From positions 1 through 64,000 of the forward strand of contig CBDCYN010000043.1 in NCBI GenBank assembly GCA_965224205.1: DNA of 64,000 bases, given 5' to 3'. The position numbers were made by a program, and so were the translations under genes. The stretch's first letter is position 1, and each line of letters starts with the position of its first letter. This DNA comes from CBDCYN01 sp965224205. Lineage in GTDB: Bacteria; Planctomycetota; Phycisphaerae; Phycisphaerales; Phycisphaeraceae. The notes under the pieces were generated by a model. It made no database searches, was not told where the DNA came from, and worked only from the letters and a program-made list of their open reading frames with translations. Shown in pieces: positions 17,788 to 27,030 of the stretch.

Positions 17788-20390
17788 GACAGGAACTCGA
17801 CCGATCCTACCTGCTCAACGCGTACCAAGAAGCCGACCGTGAGGTGCGGCTGTCGTACTCCAAAGTCGGGTGTATCTTGGTCCTGATCCTGGTGCCCGCA
17901 GGCAGCCTGCTGGATTTCCTGGTCTATGAACGCCTGCACCTGGTGTGGCCGTTCTTCAAGATCCGTCTCCTGGTCGACGTCGTGACCGCGGGGATCTTAG
18001 CCCTGCACTTCACGGCGATCGGGCGGCGGTACGTCGGCCTCCTGGGGCTGTCGTGGGTTCTGGTGGTCAACCTGGCCATCAGCTGGATGATCTACGCTTC
18101 GGAAGGGGCCGTGTCGCCCTACTACGCCGGGCTGAACCTGGTCATCCTGGCGGTCGGGGTCCTGCTGCCGTGGGGGTTGAGCGAGACCTTGTTCGCGTGC
18201 ATGATCACGCTGGCGATGTACCTCACAGCCTGCCTCCTGCACCACCTCCACCACCAGACGCTGATCCACCACGATATCCTCTACAACAACATCTTCTTCT
18301 TGGCGCTGACCGCGATCATCTGCGTGACGTCGAACTTTTTCAAAGCCAAAGGCCGGTTCGAGGATTTCCGCCTGCGCCACGAGCTGGATGTCCGCAACAA
18401 AGAACTGGCGGAGATGGACCGGCTCAAGTCCCAGTTCTTCGCCAACGTCAACCACGAGCTGCGGACCCCCTTGACGCTGATCCTATCGCCCGTCGAGCTC
18501 CTCCTTCACCGCGACCCACCCCTCGATGAGGAGGTCGGCCAGGCCCTGGTGATGGTCAAGAACAACGGCCTGCGCCTGCTGAAGCTGATCAACGACATGC
18601 TCGAGGTCATCCGCCTCGAAGAAGGTGGGCTGATGATTGAGAAGCAGCCGATCGACCTGCGCACGTTTGTGCCGGGGATCGTGGATTCGATCCGGCACCT
18701 AGCGGCCCGGAAGGGGATTGAGCTCTGCGCCGATGGGGATCCCCAGCCGCTGATGATCCGCGGCGACACCTCGAGGCTCGAGAAGGTCTTCCTGAACCTG
18801 TTATCCAACGCGATCAAATTCACCGATCCCGGCGGGCGGATCGTCACCCGCTGGGCAGGCAATTGCAAATACGCCCGCGTCGAGGTCCAAGATACCGGCA
18901 TCGGGATCGCCCAGGACCAGCTGCCGCACGTGTTCGACCGGTTCCGCCAAGCCGATGGGTCCTCGACCCGCAAGTACCAGGGCGTGGGCCTGGGCCTGGC
19001 GCTGTGCAAAGAACTCATCGAGGAACACGACGGCAAGCTAACCGCTACCAGTGAGGTCGGCCAAGGAACGACCTTCGTGGTCGAGCTGCCATTGGGGCTG
19101 CGCGGCTCGCACGCCGGCCCTGAAACCGAGCCCCCGGATCCGGACCCGCCCACAGACCCGTTCGCCAGCACGTTCCGCGCCGCCGATCGATCCGTCCCGG
19201 TGGATACCGACCAGGACCAAGCCGACCCCGGAGAGGTCGGCAGCGGCGACTACCGGGTGTTGGTCGTCGAAGATGAGACCGATATGCGCCAGTTCCTGGT
19301 GTCGAGCCTCATGGACGAGTACCGGGTGCTGCAGGCGGCCGAAGGCCCGTCGGGCCTGGACACCGCTCAACAAGAACAACCCGATCTGGTCCTGCTGGAC
19401 CTGATGCTGCCCGGGATGGACGGCCTGGACGTGTGCCGGCAGTTGCGGAAAAACGCCAACACCCGGGACATCAAGATCATCCTGCTCACCGCCCGCGCCG
19501 ACGACGGTTCGAAGATCGAAGCCCTCGAGCGCGGCGTCGACGACTTCCTGACCAAACCGTTTAGCATGGTCGAGGTCAAGACACGCATCAGGCACCTCCT
19601 GGGCGAGGCCAGCTTGAGGAGGAACCTGCGGCAACGCAACGAAGAGCTCGAGCAGACCCTCAACCGCCTCCAGTCCACCGAAGCCCAGCTGATCCAGAGT
19701 GAGAAGATGAACGCCCTGGGCAGCCTCGCCGCCGGGCTGCTGCACGAGATCAACAACCCGCTCAACTACACCATCACCGCCGCCCAGCTGCTACGGGACG
19801 CGTCGACCGAACTCGACGACGACGCCAAGGACACCCTCAACGACATCAATGAGGGGATGAACCGCATCCGCGATATCATCACCGACCTGCGGGCCTTTGC
19901 CTACCCCGAAGAAGCCGACAAGCGGCAACGGTTCGATATCGAAAACGCGCTCGACATCGCCATGCGGTTCACCGCTCACCTGCGCAACGGCCAGTATATC
20001 GACTGCGACGTGGCCATAGACTGCCCGGTCCTGGGGTCCAAAAGCCAGATCAGCCAGGTCTTCGTCAACCTCCTGGTCAACGCCCTGCACGCGGTCGCCG
20101 AGATCAGCCACAGGCGCCACCCCGTGATCCGCGTCACCGCCCAACGCAGCGGCGAGCGGTTGCTGGTCAAATTCTGGGACAACGGGGTGGGGATCGACCC
20201 CGACGTCTTATCGCGAATCTTTGACCCGTTCTACACCACCCGCGAGGTGGGCCAAGGGATGGGGCTGGGCCTTAGTATCTGCCACACGATCGTCAAGAAC
20301 CACGGGGGGCAGATCCGCGTTCAAAGTGAAAAAGATGAGTATACTGAGGTATCTCTTGATCTGCCCCTGGCCCCTGCACGGGATAAGTGA
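17784..20390 (+). CDS. Membrane hybrid histidine kinase with two kinase modules (PhcS-like)
   Basis: An 868-residue sensor. About six transmembrane helices (residues 27-185) contain no large periplasmic loop, as in sensors of lipophilic signals (PhcS/LqsS/CqsS type). They are followed by HisKA with H224 (NHELRTPL) and an HATPase (N box NLLSNAIKF, DTGIGIA, GVGLGLALC; to about 437). A receiver follows with D539 (LLDLMLPGMDG) and K591. After a coiled coil, a second HisKA has H654 (LLHEINNPLN) with its own HATPase (VGQGMGLGLSICHTIV). Two full kinases around one receiver is unusual. The gene overlaps the methyltransferase gene by ATGA and is 3 bases before the next gene, so the three are one operon. 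Confidence 0.88.
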   Translation: MRQELDRSYLLNAYQEADREVRLSYSKVGCILVLILVPAGSLLDFLVYERLHLVWPFFKIRLLVDVVTAGILALHFTAIGRRYVGLLGLSWVLVVNLAISWMIYASEGAVSPYYAGLNLVILAVGVLLPWGLSETLFACMITLAMYLTACLLHHLHHQTLIHHDILYNNIFFLALTAIICVTSNFFKAKGRFEDFRLRHELDVRNKELAEMDRLKSQFFANVNHELRTPLTLILSPVELLLHRDPPLDEEVGQALVMVKNNGLRLLKLINDMLEVIRLEEGGLMIEKQPIDLRTFVPGIVDSIRHLAARKGIELCADGDPQPLMIRGDTSRLEKVFLNLLSNAIKFTDPGGRIVTRWAGNCKYARVEVQDTGIGIAQDQLPHVFDRFRQADGSSTRKYQGVGLGLALCKELIEEHDGKLTATSEVGQGTTFVVELPLGLRGSHAGPETEPPDPDPPTDPFASTFRAADRSVPVDTDQDQADPGEVGSGDYRVLVVEDETDMRQFLVSSLMDEYRVLQAAEGPSGLDTAQQEQPDLVLLDLMLPGMDGLDVCRQLRKNANTRDIKIILLTARADDGSKIEALERGVDDFLTKPFSMVEVKTRIRHLLGEASLRRNLRQRNEELEQTLNRLQSTEAQLIQSEKMNALGSLAAGLLHEINNPLNYTITAAQLLRDASTELDDDAKDTLNDINEGMNRIRDIITDLRAFAYPEEADKRQRFDIENALDIAMRFTAHLRNGQYIDCDVAIDCPVLGSKSQISQVFVNLLVNALHAVAEISHRRHPVIRVTAQRSGERLLVKFWDNGVGIDPDVLSRIFDPFYTTREVGQGMGLGLSICHTIVKNHGGQIRVQSEKDEYTEVSLDLPLAPARDK

Positions 20391-20393
20391 CTC

Positions 20394-21641
20394 ATGAACC
20401 GAGGTTACGATTACAAGAAGTTCGCGGTGCTCTATGTCGACGATGAGGAGCAGGCGCTGAAATACTTCGGCAAGGCGTTCTCCGAAGATTTCCAGGTCCT
20501 CACCGCCCCGAACGCCCAGCGGGCTATCGACATCTTAGAAGAGCCCGACAGCGAGCCCGTGGGTGTGCTCATCACCGATCAACGCATGCCGGGGCAGACC
20601 GGGGTCGATCTCCTGGGCAAGGTCCGCAAGACGCGCCCCGACATCATCCGGATCATCACCACCGCGTACTCGGACCTCGACGACGCCATCGACGCGGTTA
20701 ACTCCGGGGCGGTGTTCCGGTACATCGCCAAGCCGTGGGACATCCGCGAGCTGCGGACCGTGCTGCTGACCGCGATGGAGTTTTTCCAGGTCCAGCGCGA
20801 GCGCGATATCCTGCTGCGTGAGAAGCTGGGCGTGCTTCAGCGGATGATTATCCTCGACCGGGTGCGCAGCTTCACCGTCTTGGCCGCCAGCCTCACTTGC
20901 CGGGTCCGCAATTCCATGACCGCTTTGAAAGCTTTTTTCGACCTCGTGCCCGTAGGCGTTGGCGAGAAACTCGCCGATTCTTCGATGGACTGGGGCGACC
21001 TCTGGACCCTGGCCCAGACCGAGAGCCAACGACTCGTGGACGCGGTCGACGAGGTCGTCAACGCGACCGTCGACTCGGACTACACCTTCAGCCACAGCGT
21101 CCAGCTGGCGGACCTCGTCCGCGACCAGATCGACGTCAATGCTCACACCTGGCAGCAGAAGGGGGTGCGATTCGATTTAGATCTGTCTCAAGTGCCCCCA
21201 GTCACCGGCGATCAGAGAATGATCGCGAGGCTCATGGATATCCTGCTGTCGCGCCAGGCCGCGCTGATCAATGAGCCCAGCAGCATCAAAATCTCGATGC
21301 AGCAGACCGACCTGCGCGGCGATTCCAGCGGGGTAAGGGTCTTGTTTACCGGTGGCCCCCAGCCGTGGGACGCGGCGCAGATCGAATCCCTGTTCTCAGC
21401 GGTCACCCCGGCCAACGCCCAACCCCGTGACCTGGGCCTGGACATGCTGGCCGCCTTCTTTATCGCCCACCACCACGGCGGGGACCTGAGGATCCACCCC
21501 GCCCCACCGTTGGGCCCGGGTTTTGAGCTGCTGCTGCCGCTGGACCCTGAGAATGCACAACGACCCCCGCTGGAATCCGACTGGCTCGACCGTATTTTTA
21601 CGACGCTCGAGGCGTGGGGCCGGCTCAATGCCGGGGTCTGA
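20394..21641 (+). CDS. Receiver protein with degenerate histidine-kinase output (PhcR-like)
   Basis: A 415-residue cytoplasmic protein. The N-terminal receiver is complete: acidic DDEE (16-19), phospho-acceptor D62 (TDQRMPGQTG), T90 and K113 (AKPWD). A helical linker leads to a HisKA-like region, SLTCRVRNSMTALKAF. C169 stands where the phospho-accepting His should be, and R170 replaces the usual Glu. The ATPase-like end retains only a weak GLDMLAAFFIAHHHGG box. It is therefore predicted to be a phosphorylation-controlled scaffold or allosteric regulator of its partner kinase, not an autokinase. Ralstonia PhcR also joins a receiver to a kinase-like output. It lies 3 bases after the hybrid kinase gene. 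Confidence 0.82.
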   Translation: MNRGYDYKKFAVLYVDDEEQALKYFGKAFSEDFQVLTAPNAQRAIDILEEPDSEPVGVLITDQRMPGQTGVDLLGKVRKTRPDIIRIITTAYSDLDDAIDAVNSGAVFRYIAKPWDIRELRTVLLTAMEFFQVQRERDILLREKLGVLQRMIILDRVRSFTVLAASLTCRVRNSMTALKAFFDLVPVGVGEKLADSSMDWGDLWTLAQTESQRLVDAVDEVVNATVDSDYTFSHSVQLADLVRDQIDVNAHTWQQKGVRFDLDLSQVPPVTGDQRMIARLMDILLSRQAALINEPSSIKISMQQTDLRGDSSGVRVLFTGGPQPWDAAQIESLFSAVTPANAQPRDLGLDMLAAFFIAHHHGGDLRIHPAPPLGPGFELLLPLDPENAQRPPLESDWLDRIFTTLEAWGRLNAGV

Positions 21642-21654
21642 GCCTATAGTATGG

Positions 21655-22952
21655 ATGGACGGGGGGAAGGACGGGCCCATATGTATGAAGGACCAATTCC
21701 TAGCCCGGATCGCCCATGAGACCCGAACGCTGATCTCCGCGATCTACGCCTGTACCGACCTGCTGGCCCACAGCCTCCAGGGGCAAAAAGAGTCCCTCGA
21801 CCTCGTACAGACGATCCGCGACAACGGCGGGCACCTGCTTCAGCTGATCAACAAACGCCATGGAGATGTGCAAGATCGACGCGGGGATGATGTCGATCCA
21901 CAAGATCGATTCCGACCCCGGCCAGGTCGTCGCCGACGTCGTAAGCCTGATGCACTCCAAGGCCCTCGACAACGGCCTGAAGCTCTCAGCGGCCTGCCGC
22001 GGACCGATCCCCCAGGTCATCCGCACCGACCCGATGAGGCTGCGTCAGATCTTGATCAACCTCATCGATAACGCGATCAAGTTCACCGACGAAGGCCACG
22101 TCGAGGTCACGATCGAGATGGTCACCCCCGCGTCGAGCCAGCAGCCGGGCATCCGGTTTTGTGTCGAGGATACCGGGATGGGGATGGCGGGCGACCAGCT
22201 CGAGCGGATCTTCCTGCCGTTCGCCCAGGCCGACGACTCGACCGATCGGTACTACGGCGGCACCGGCCTGGGGCTGACGATCTCAAGGCAGCTAGCGGAC
22301 ATGCTCGGGGGGCAGCTGGCAGTGATCAGCCAGCCCCACCAGGGGTCCACGTTCACGCTAGAGATCCCCACCGGGTCTCTTGATAGCGTGGCGATGGTCG
22401 ACCAGCTGCCGCAGCTGGTGTTGGGGCCGACGTCGAAGCTCGATACCGCGATCGCCAAGAACATGCCCGATCACAAGGGACGCCTCGACGGCTTGCGGAT
22501 CCTGCTCGTTGAGGACCGCACGGAGTACCAGCTCCTGCTTTCGGTGATCCTCAAGAGCGGCCGGCGGCCACGTCACCCTCGCCGAGTCGGCCCAGGCGAC
22601 GATCGACCGATTGGCCCAAGCGACGCTGACCAGCAGCGGGTTCCACGCGATCCTGCTCGACGTGCAGATCCGCGAGGCGAGGCCGCTGATCGCTCAGATC
22701 CACGACCAGGGCCACCACGGCCCGCTGATCGCGCTGACCGCGTCGCTGCCCGCCGAAGGACGGTGCCCGTGGCTCGAGGCCGGGTGCACCGGGGCCGCGA
22801 GCCTCAACGCCCGCCGCGGTGAGCTGTCGTCTCGACTCATCCGGGATGCTGGCCACCTCGGTGGCGGTATGAGGCGTGACCCAGAGCGATCACGGGCTAA
22901 ACCCCTGACCTCTTTTCGATCGATCAACCCCCGACGGAGACCGCGACGATGA
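21655..22952 (+). pseudogene. Histidine kinase with C-terminal receiver, two frameshifts
   Basis: Three frames add up to one HisKA-HATPase-receiver protein of about 430 residues. The parts are a HisKA with His (IAHETRTLISAI), an HATPase (LINLIDNAIKFTDEG, EDTGMGMA, GGTGLGLTISRQ) and a receiver (ILLVED, AILLDVQI, ALTAS) that lacks the conserved Lys near its end. The breaks are one extra A at 21853-21855 and one extra G at about 22559-22560; removing both restores continuity. The last frame ends in an ATGA overlap with the next gene (22949-22952), which suggests the intact form was recently functional or the breaks are sequencing errors. Start 21655 or 21685. Confidence 0.78.
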
Positions 22953-23314
22953 TCAAGTTCGTGTATTGCGTGCGGCGCAAGCCCGACGTGTCCCCGGAAA
23001 AGTTCCGCCAATACTGGCTCGAGAACCACGGCCCGCTCGTGCGGAAACACGCCCAGACGCTGCGGGCGAAGAAGTACATCCAGAGCCACACCCTCCAGAG
23101 CCCGCTCAACGACGCGGCGCGTACCCCCCGCGGTTGCACCCAGCCCTATGACGGCATCACCGAGGTGTGGTGGGACAGCGAAGAAGACCTCATCGCGGCC
23201 CTGCAAACCCCCGAAGGCCAACAGGCCAATCTCACCCTCGCCGAGGACGAATCGACGTTCGTCGACCTGGAAAAATCCTGCGTCTTCTTCACCGAAGAGC
23301 ACACGATTTTTTGA
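22949..23314 (+). CDS. EthD-domain protein
   Basis: A 121-residue protein of the dimeric alpha-beta barrel (EthD) fold: MIKFVYCVRRKPDVS, then FRQYWLENHGPLV (the typical WxxxHGPL), and a second half with EVWWDSEEDL. EthD proteins are small and soluble; the founding member is needed for a P450 ether-degrading system, but most have unknown roles. Its start overlaps the kinase-receiver frame by ATGA (22949-22952), so it belongs to the same transcript as the signalling cassette and may handle a small hydrophobic molecule there. It is convergent with plsC, and the 3' ends overlap by 26 bases. Confidence 0.85.
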   Translation: MIKFVYCVRRKPDVSPEKFRQYWLENHGPLVRKHAQTLRAKKYIQSHTLQSPLNDAARTPRGCTQPYDGITEVWWDSEEDLIAALQTPEGQQANLTLAEDESTFVDLEKSCVFFTEEHTIF

Positions 23315-23973
23315 TCTGCAACCGCCGTGCCATCTCCATGATCTTCTCCCGCAGATGCCCGATCGCGGCGTGGCCACTCATGGCGATCAACCCCTCGGCG
23401 GGGATCGGCTGGCCGAACATCACCCGGATCGTTCCCCGCGCCCGCGGCAGGGCCCGGCCCTTGGGCCACGCTTCAAACGCCCCGTCGATCGCCACCGGTA
23501 CGACGGCCGGCTTGGCCCGCTTGATCAGTAGCATCAGCCCCGTGCTGAAACGGGCCGATCGACCCGTCGGCGGTGCGCGTGCCTTCAGGGAAGACCAGCA
23601 GTGCGTGGCCCCGTTGGAGCACCCCGATCGACCGCCGCATCGCGGCCATATCGGCGGTGCCGCGCTCCACCGGGACCGCGTTGAGGGACCGGATCAGCCA
23701 CGCGAAGGCCGGTTGATGAAACAGCGTCGACCGCGCCATCGCATAAAACTGCCTGCGGTGCGAACCCAGGCCCACGAGGATCGGGTCGAGGTACGACTGG
23801 TGGTTGCTCACGAACAGCACCGGCCCGGTGCGGGGGATGTGGTTCAGACCCCACGCCCGGTACCGGAAACACGAACCCATCCATAAGTAGCACAGGCAGT
23901 GCAAGCCGTACCACCACAGGATCCGCCCCACGGATGCCCCGGGCTGACGCGCACGCAGCGAAGCCAGCGTCAT
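23289..23973 (-). pseudogene. plsC: 1-acyl-sn-glycerol-3-phosphate acyltransferase, one frameshift
   Basis: Membrane-associated lysophosphatidic acid acyltransferase of phospholipid synthesis. Block I NHQSYLD holds the HX4D catalytic motif, and block III is FPEGTRTADG. The hydrophobic N-terminal segment includes GLHCLCYLWMG. After FQHG the frame shifts: the remainder (LLIKRAKPAVVPVAIDGAF and MFGQPI) is in another frame. One extra base in a run of four C on the plus strand (23538-23541) explains it. plsC is usually essential, so a sequencing error is likely. Start 23973 (MTLASL) overlaps the restored cmk stop by ATGA, which indicates cmk-plsC coupling. Confidence 0.82.
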
Positions 23974-24732
23974 GGTGACCGGCCGCCGTTGCCAATGGTC
24001 CAAGCGCCCGGCCCCGACCCCGGCGGCCGCGAACCCGCCGCGGTTGGAGGCGCCGACCCCAGCGCGGCCTCGACTTGTGCCTGTAAGAGATCCACCACCT
24101 GCTCTAGGGTGAGATCAGAGGTATCGACGCAGGTCGCGCCCTGGGGGCAGTGGCAGCGGGCTGTGCTGCCGTTGGCGGTCACGCTGATCGCGGTCGAGGA
24201 TCGCGTCGAGCACCTGGTGCTCCTGGGGACGCTGCCCGGAATCCGAGTACTGCTGGGCGCGGCGCTTGGCGCGGACCTGGGGCGAAGCGTCGAGGTAGAA
24301 CTTCGCTTGGGCGTCGGGGAAGACGACCGAGCCTTGGTCTCGGCCCTCGGCCACGAGCCGGGGATGGCGGCGGCCGATCTCACGCTGGTGGGCGACCATC
24401 ACCTGCCGCACGCCGGGGACCGACGCGACGTCGCTGACGATGGCGGTCACGTCTGGGTCGCGGATCCGCTGCCCGGGGTCGTGGCCATCGATCAGCAGCC
24501 GCGGGGGGACCGTGTCCCAATGAAACGCCAGTTGCGTGCGTTGAGCCAGCTCGACCGCCTCGGAAGGATGGGTCTTGGCGTTGACCCGCGCGTCCATGCA
24601 CCGGACCGCGAACGCCCGGTACATCGCCCCGGTGTCGAGGTACTTGGCGTCAAGCCGCTTGGCCAAAAGCTGCGCCACCGTCGACTTGCCCGACCCCGCG
24701 GTCCCATCGATCGTGACGACCAATCGCTGCAT
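23970..24732 (-). pseudogene. cmk: Cytidylate kinase, one frameshift
   Basis: Phosphorylates CMP and dCMP to diphosphates. The P-loop is GTAGSGKST near the start, followed by YLDTGAMYRAFA, VAEGRDQGSVVFPDA (usually GRDIGTVVFPDA) and the LID region RRAQQ to RDQRDRQR. After about residue 195 the frame breaks; the expected ending DTSDLTLEQVVDLL is in the next frame. One extra base within 24139-24147 (runs of C and G on the plus strand) accounts for it. The restored C-terminus carries about 35 extra proline/glycine-rich residues. cmk is generally essential or important, so an assembly error is more likely than true loss. Confidence 0.85.
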
Positions 24733-24937
24733 CTATGAAAGTGTAGCGATGTCGTACCCAAGGGGCGATCTGAACTCTAAGGGTCAACCCCGATGTCCAA
24801 GCGGTGTGCTGTGATGGGAGCGTCAGCGCATCACGGCTCCGTCCTTCATCGGTGGTGTCGATGCGTCCTAAAAAACTGGTCGTGTACAAGATTGACAGGT
24901 CGATTCATCCGGGAGGGGGGAGCTTACCTCGGTGGGG

Positions 24938-26902
24938 TTACGCGGCTCTGATCGCTTGACCCGAAGTTGTAACGATGGACTTTACCCAGGCAGCGGGGTC
25001 GTCGGCGATCTGGGCCTTGGCGACCAATTGGGTCCCTACGATCGGCGGCGAGGTGTTTTGTGTGTCAGCTGCGAGCATAAACACTCGTGCCTGGTTCTCG
25101 GGGATGATCTTCTGGCAGGCTTGGATCATCTCTTGGATCTTGCCTTGGGGTAGGTCCACGTCGCACAGGATCACCGTCGGCCTTAATTGAGGGTTGTGGA
25201 CCGCCAGCTTCAAGTGTTCGATCGTTTGAGGGGCTGAGCTGACCCAGTTGAACTGCACCGACGGGTGGAGAGAGAATTCATCACGCAGCAGCTTGGCCGC
25301 TAGGGGATCACGTTCGATCAGCAGCACGCGCACGGGGTTCGGGGTCGCGTCACCGGGGGGGGGAGCTTGAGGGCCAGGGGCGGCGGGTGGGGCGTGGGTT
25401 TCCGGGGTCGATTCGGGGTCGCCGACCCAGACCTTGACGCAGTTGCGCCCGGCGTGCTTGGCGGTGTAAACGGCCTTGTCCGCGGCGAGCACCAGCTGCT
25501 GGGCAGAGGGGTACAGACCGGGTCTAGCGGGGTCGGTCGCGGCCACGCCTACGCTGGCCGTGACCGGGATCGAGGGCGGGGCCCCGTCGACGCCGCTTAG
25601 GTCGAACGGCTGGCCGGCGATCGTCTGCCGCAGCAGTTCCGCGATCCGGGTGGCTTTGTCCTGGGTACATTGGGGCAGGATGATCGCGAACTCTTCGCCG
25701 CCGTAGCGGCAGACTGTCCCCAGCTGATCGACGATGTGCCCCATCCGTTTGGCCAGCTCGACCAGGACCGCGTCACCGGCCTGGTGGCCGTGGGTGTCGT
25801 TGACGGATTTGAACTTGTCGGCATCGACGAACAAGACCGCGATCGGCTTCTTCTTTGTGGCGGCGGCGTCGAACTGGCGGAGGATCTCCTGATCAAACCG
25901 CATGCGGTTGGCTGCGCCGGTGAGGGCGTCGGTGACGGTCTGGGCGTGGAGGGTGTCGGCTTTCTTCTGGAGCTGGGCGGTTTCGCGTTGGGCTTCGAGC
26001 TGCTGCTGGACGAGCTGCTCGTTGGCCATGGCTAAAATCGTAGCCGCGTCGGGCAGATCGCCGACCCGCTGGTCGAGGATCTGGGCTAGCTCATCGGCGG
26101 CTGTGGCGATCTTGTCGAGCAGGGATTCCACCGATTCGTTGTTCTGCTTGAACCATTCGTGGGCGCTCATCATCAGATCCGCCAATGGCTGGGCAGGCTG
26201 CTTGGCCGACATCACCTCCGCGGCCATCCGGCCCAGGGCGACCACTTTGACCATGTCGCGGAAGGCGGGTTCGGCGCGATGCGGGTCGTGGTGGTGACGG
26301 ACACAGGCCACGACCGATTCGGCCATGCGCCACTTGGAGGCCAGCTCGGCGCCGACCTGGGCATGGGTGAACCCCAGTGAGGTTTGTTCGTGATCCGACA
26401 GCTGGCTGTGGCTTCTCGGGGCCGATTGGAGCACCGAAAGGTACGCGTCGCGGATGCTCACGAAGCATGCGAGCATGCCCATGTCTTGGAAGAGGCCGGC
26501 GGTGAATGCCTCGTCGGGGTCGCAGGCCCGGGTGGTGAGGGCGATCTGGCGGGCGCCGGTGGCGGCGGCGATCGTGCGGCGCCAGTACGCTTCCATATCA
26601 AAGCCGCTGTGGGTGGTCATCCCTTCGGTGACCTTGACCACGCTGAAACCCAACACGAGAGCCTTGACCGCTTTGAGACCAAGGAAGCCGAGGGCTCGCT
26701 CAAGGGTCGTACAGGGTTGGGACAGCCCATAGAAACTGGAATTAACGGTCTTGAGCACGCGGCTGGCCAGGCCCTGGTCGGTCTTGATCAGCTTCGCGAT
26801 GTCGCTGATGGAAACCTCTGGGTCGCGCGTGATCTGTAGCAGCTCTGTGGCGATCGAAGGGAACGTCGGCAGATGGGTGCAGCTTAAAACCCGATCGAGC
26901 AT
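24938..26902 (-). CDS. HDOD-GGDEF-receiver signalling protein
   Basis: A 654-residue cytoplasmic protein. The HDOD domain covers about residues 10-210 (LPTFPSIATELLQI, VNSSFYGLSQP). A coiled coil precedes the GGDEF domain: FVDADKFKSVNDTHGHQAGD and RYGGEEF, an active-site form able to make c-di-GMP. The inhibitory RxxD site reads HIVD, so product inhibition is probably lost. A receiver-like C-terminus (about 515-650) has Asp in VILCDVDLP. The order, with the receiver last, is uncommon, because receivers usually come first. It stands alone upstream of cmk, and a LuxR-type regulator gene lies just upstream on the same strand. It probably links a chemotaxis-like or phospho-signal to c-di-GMP. Confidence 0.87.
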   Translation of the reverse strand: MLDRVLSCTHLPTFPSIATELLQITRDPEVSISDIAKLIKTDQGLASRVLKTVNSSFYGLSQPCTTLERALGFLGLKAVKALVLGFSVVKVTEGMTTHSGFDMEAYWRRTIAAATGARQIALTTRACDPDEAFTAGLFQDMGMLACFVSIRDAYLSVLQSAPRSHSQLSDHEQTSLGFTHAQVGAELASKWRMAESVVACVRHHHDPHRAEPAFRDMVKVVALGRMAAEVMSAKQPAQPLADLMMSAHEWFKQNNESVESLLDKIATAADELAQILDQRVGDLPDAATILAMANEQLVQQQLEAQRETAQLQKKADTLHAQTVTDALTGAANRMRFDQEILRQFDAAATKKKPIAVLFVDADKFKSVNDTHGHQAGDAVLVELAKRMGHIVDQLGTVCRYGGEEFAIILPQCTQDKATRIAELLRQTIAGQPFDLSGVDGAPPSIPVTASVGVAATDPARPGLYPSAQQLVLAADKAVYTAKHAGRNCVKVWVGDPESTPETHAPPAAPGPQAPPPGDATPNPVRVLLIERDPLAAKLLRDEFSLHPSVQFNWVSSAPQTIEHLKLAVHNPQLRPTVILCDVDLPQGKIQEMIQACQKIIPENQARVFMLAADTQNTSPPIVGTQLVAKAQIADDPAAWVKSIVTTSGQAIRAA

Positions 26903-27030
26903 GAGACCCCCTTATACTCGTTATAGATCGATCCACCCGCATCCGAAGCACATCCTTGCGCAGCGGGACATCGGTATTTATCGGGTGCTGCGGGGCTATT
27001 CCCCATAGCCGGTAGAGGCTATTTTCTTTT

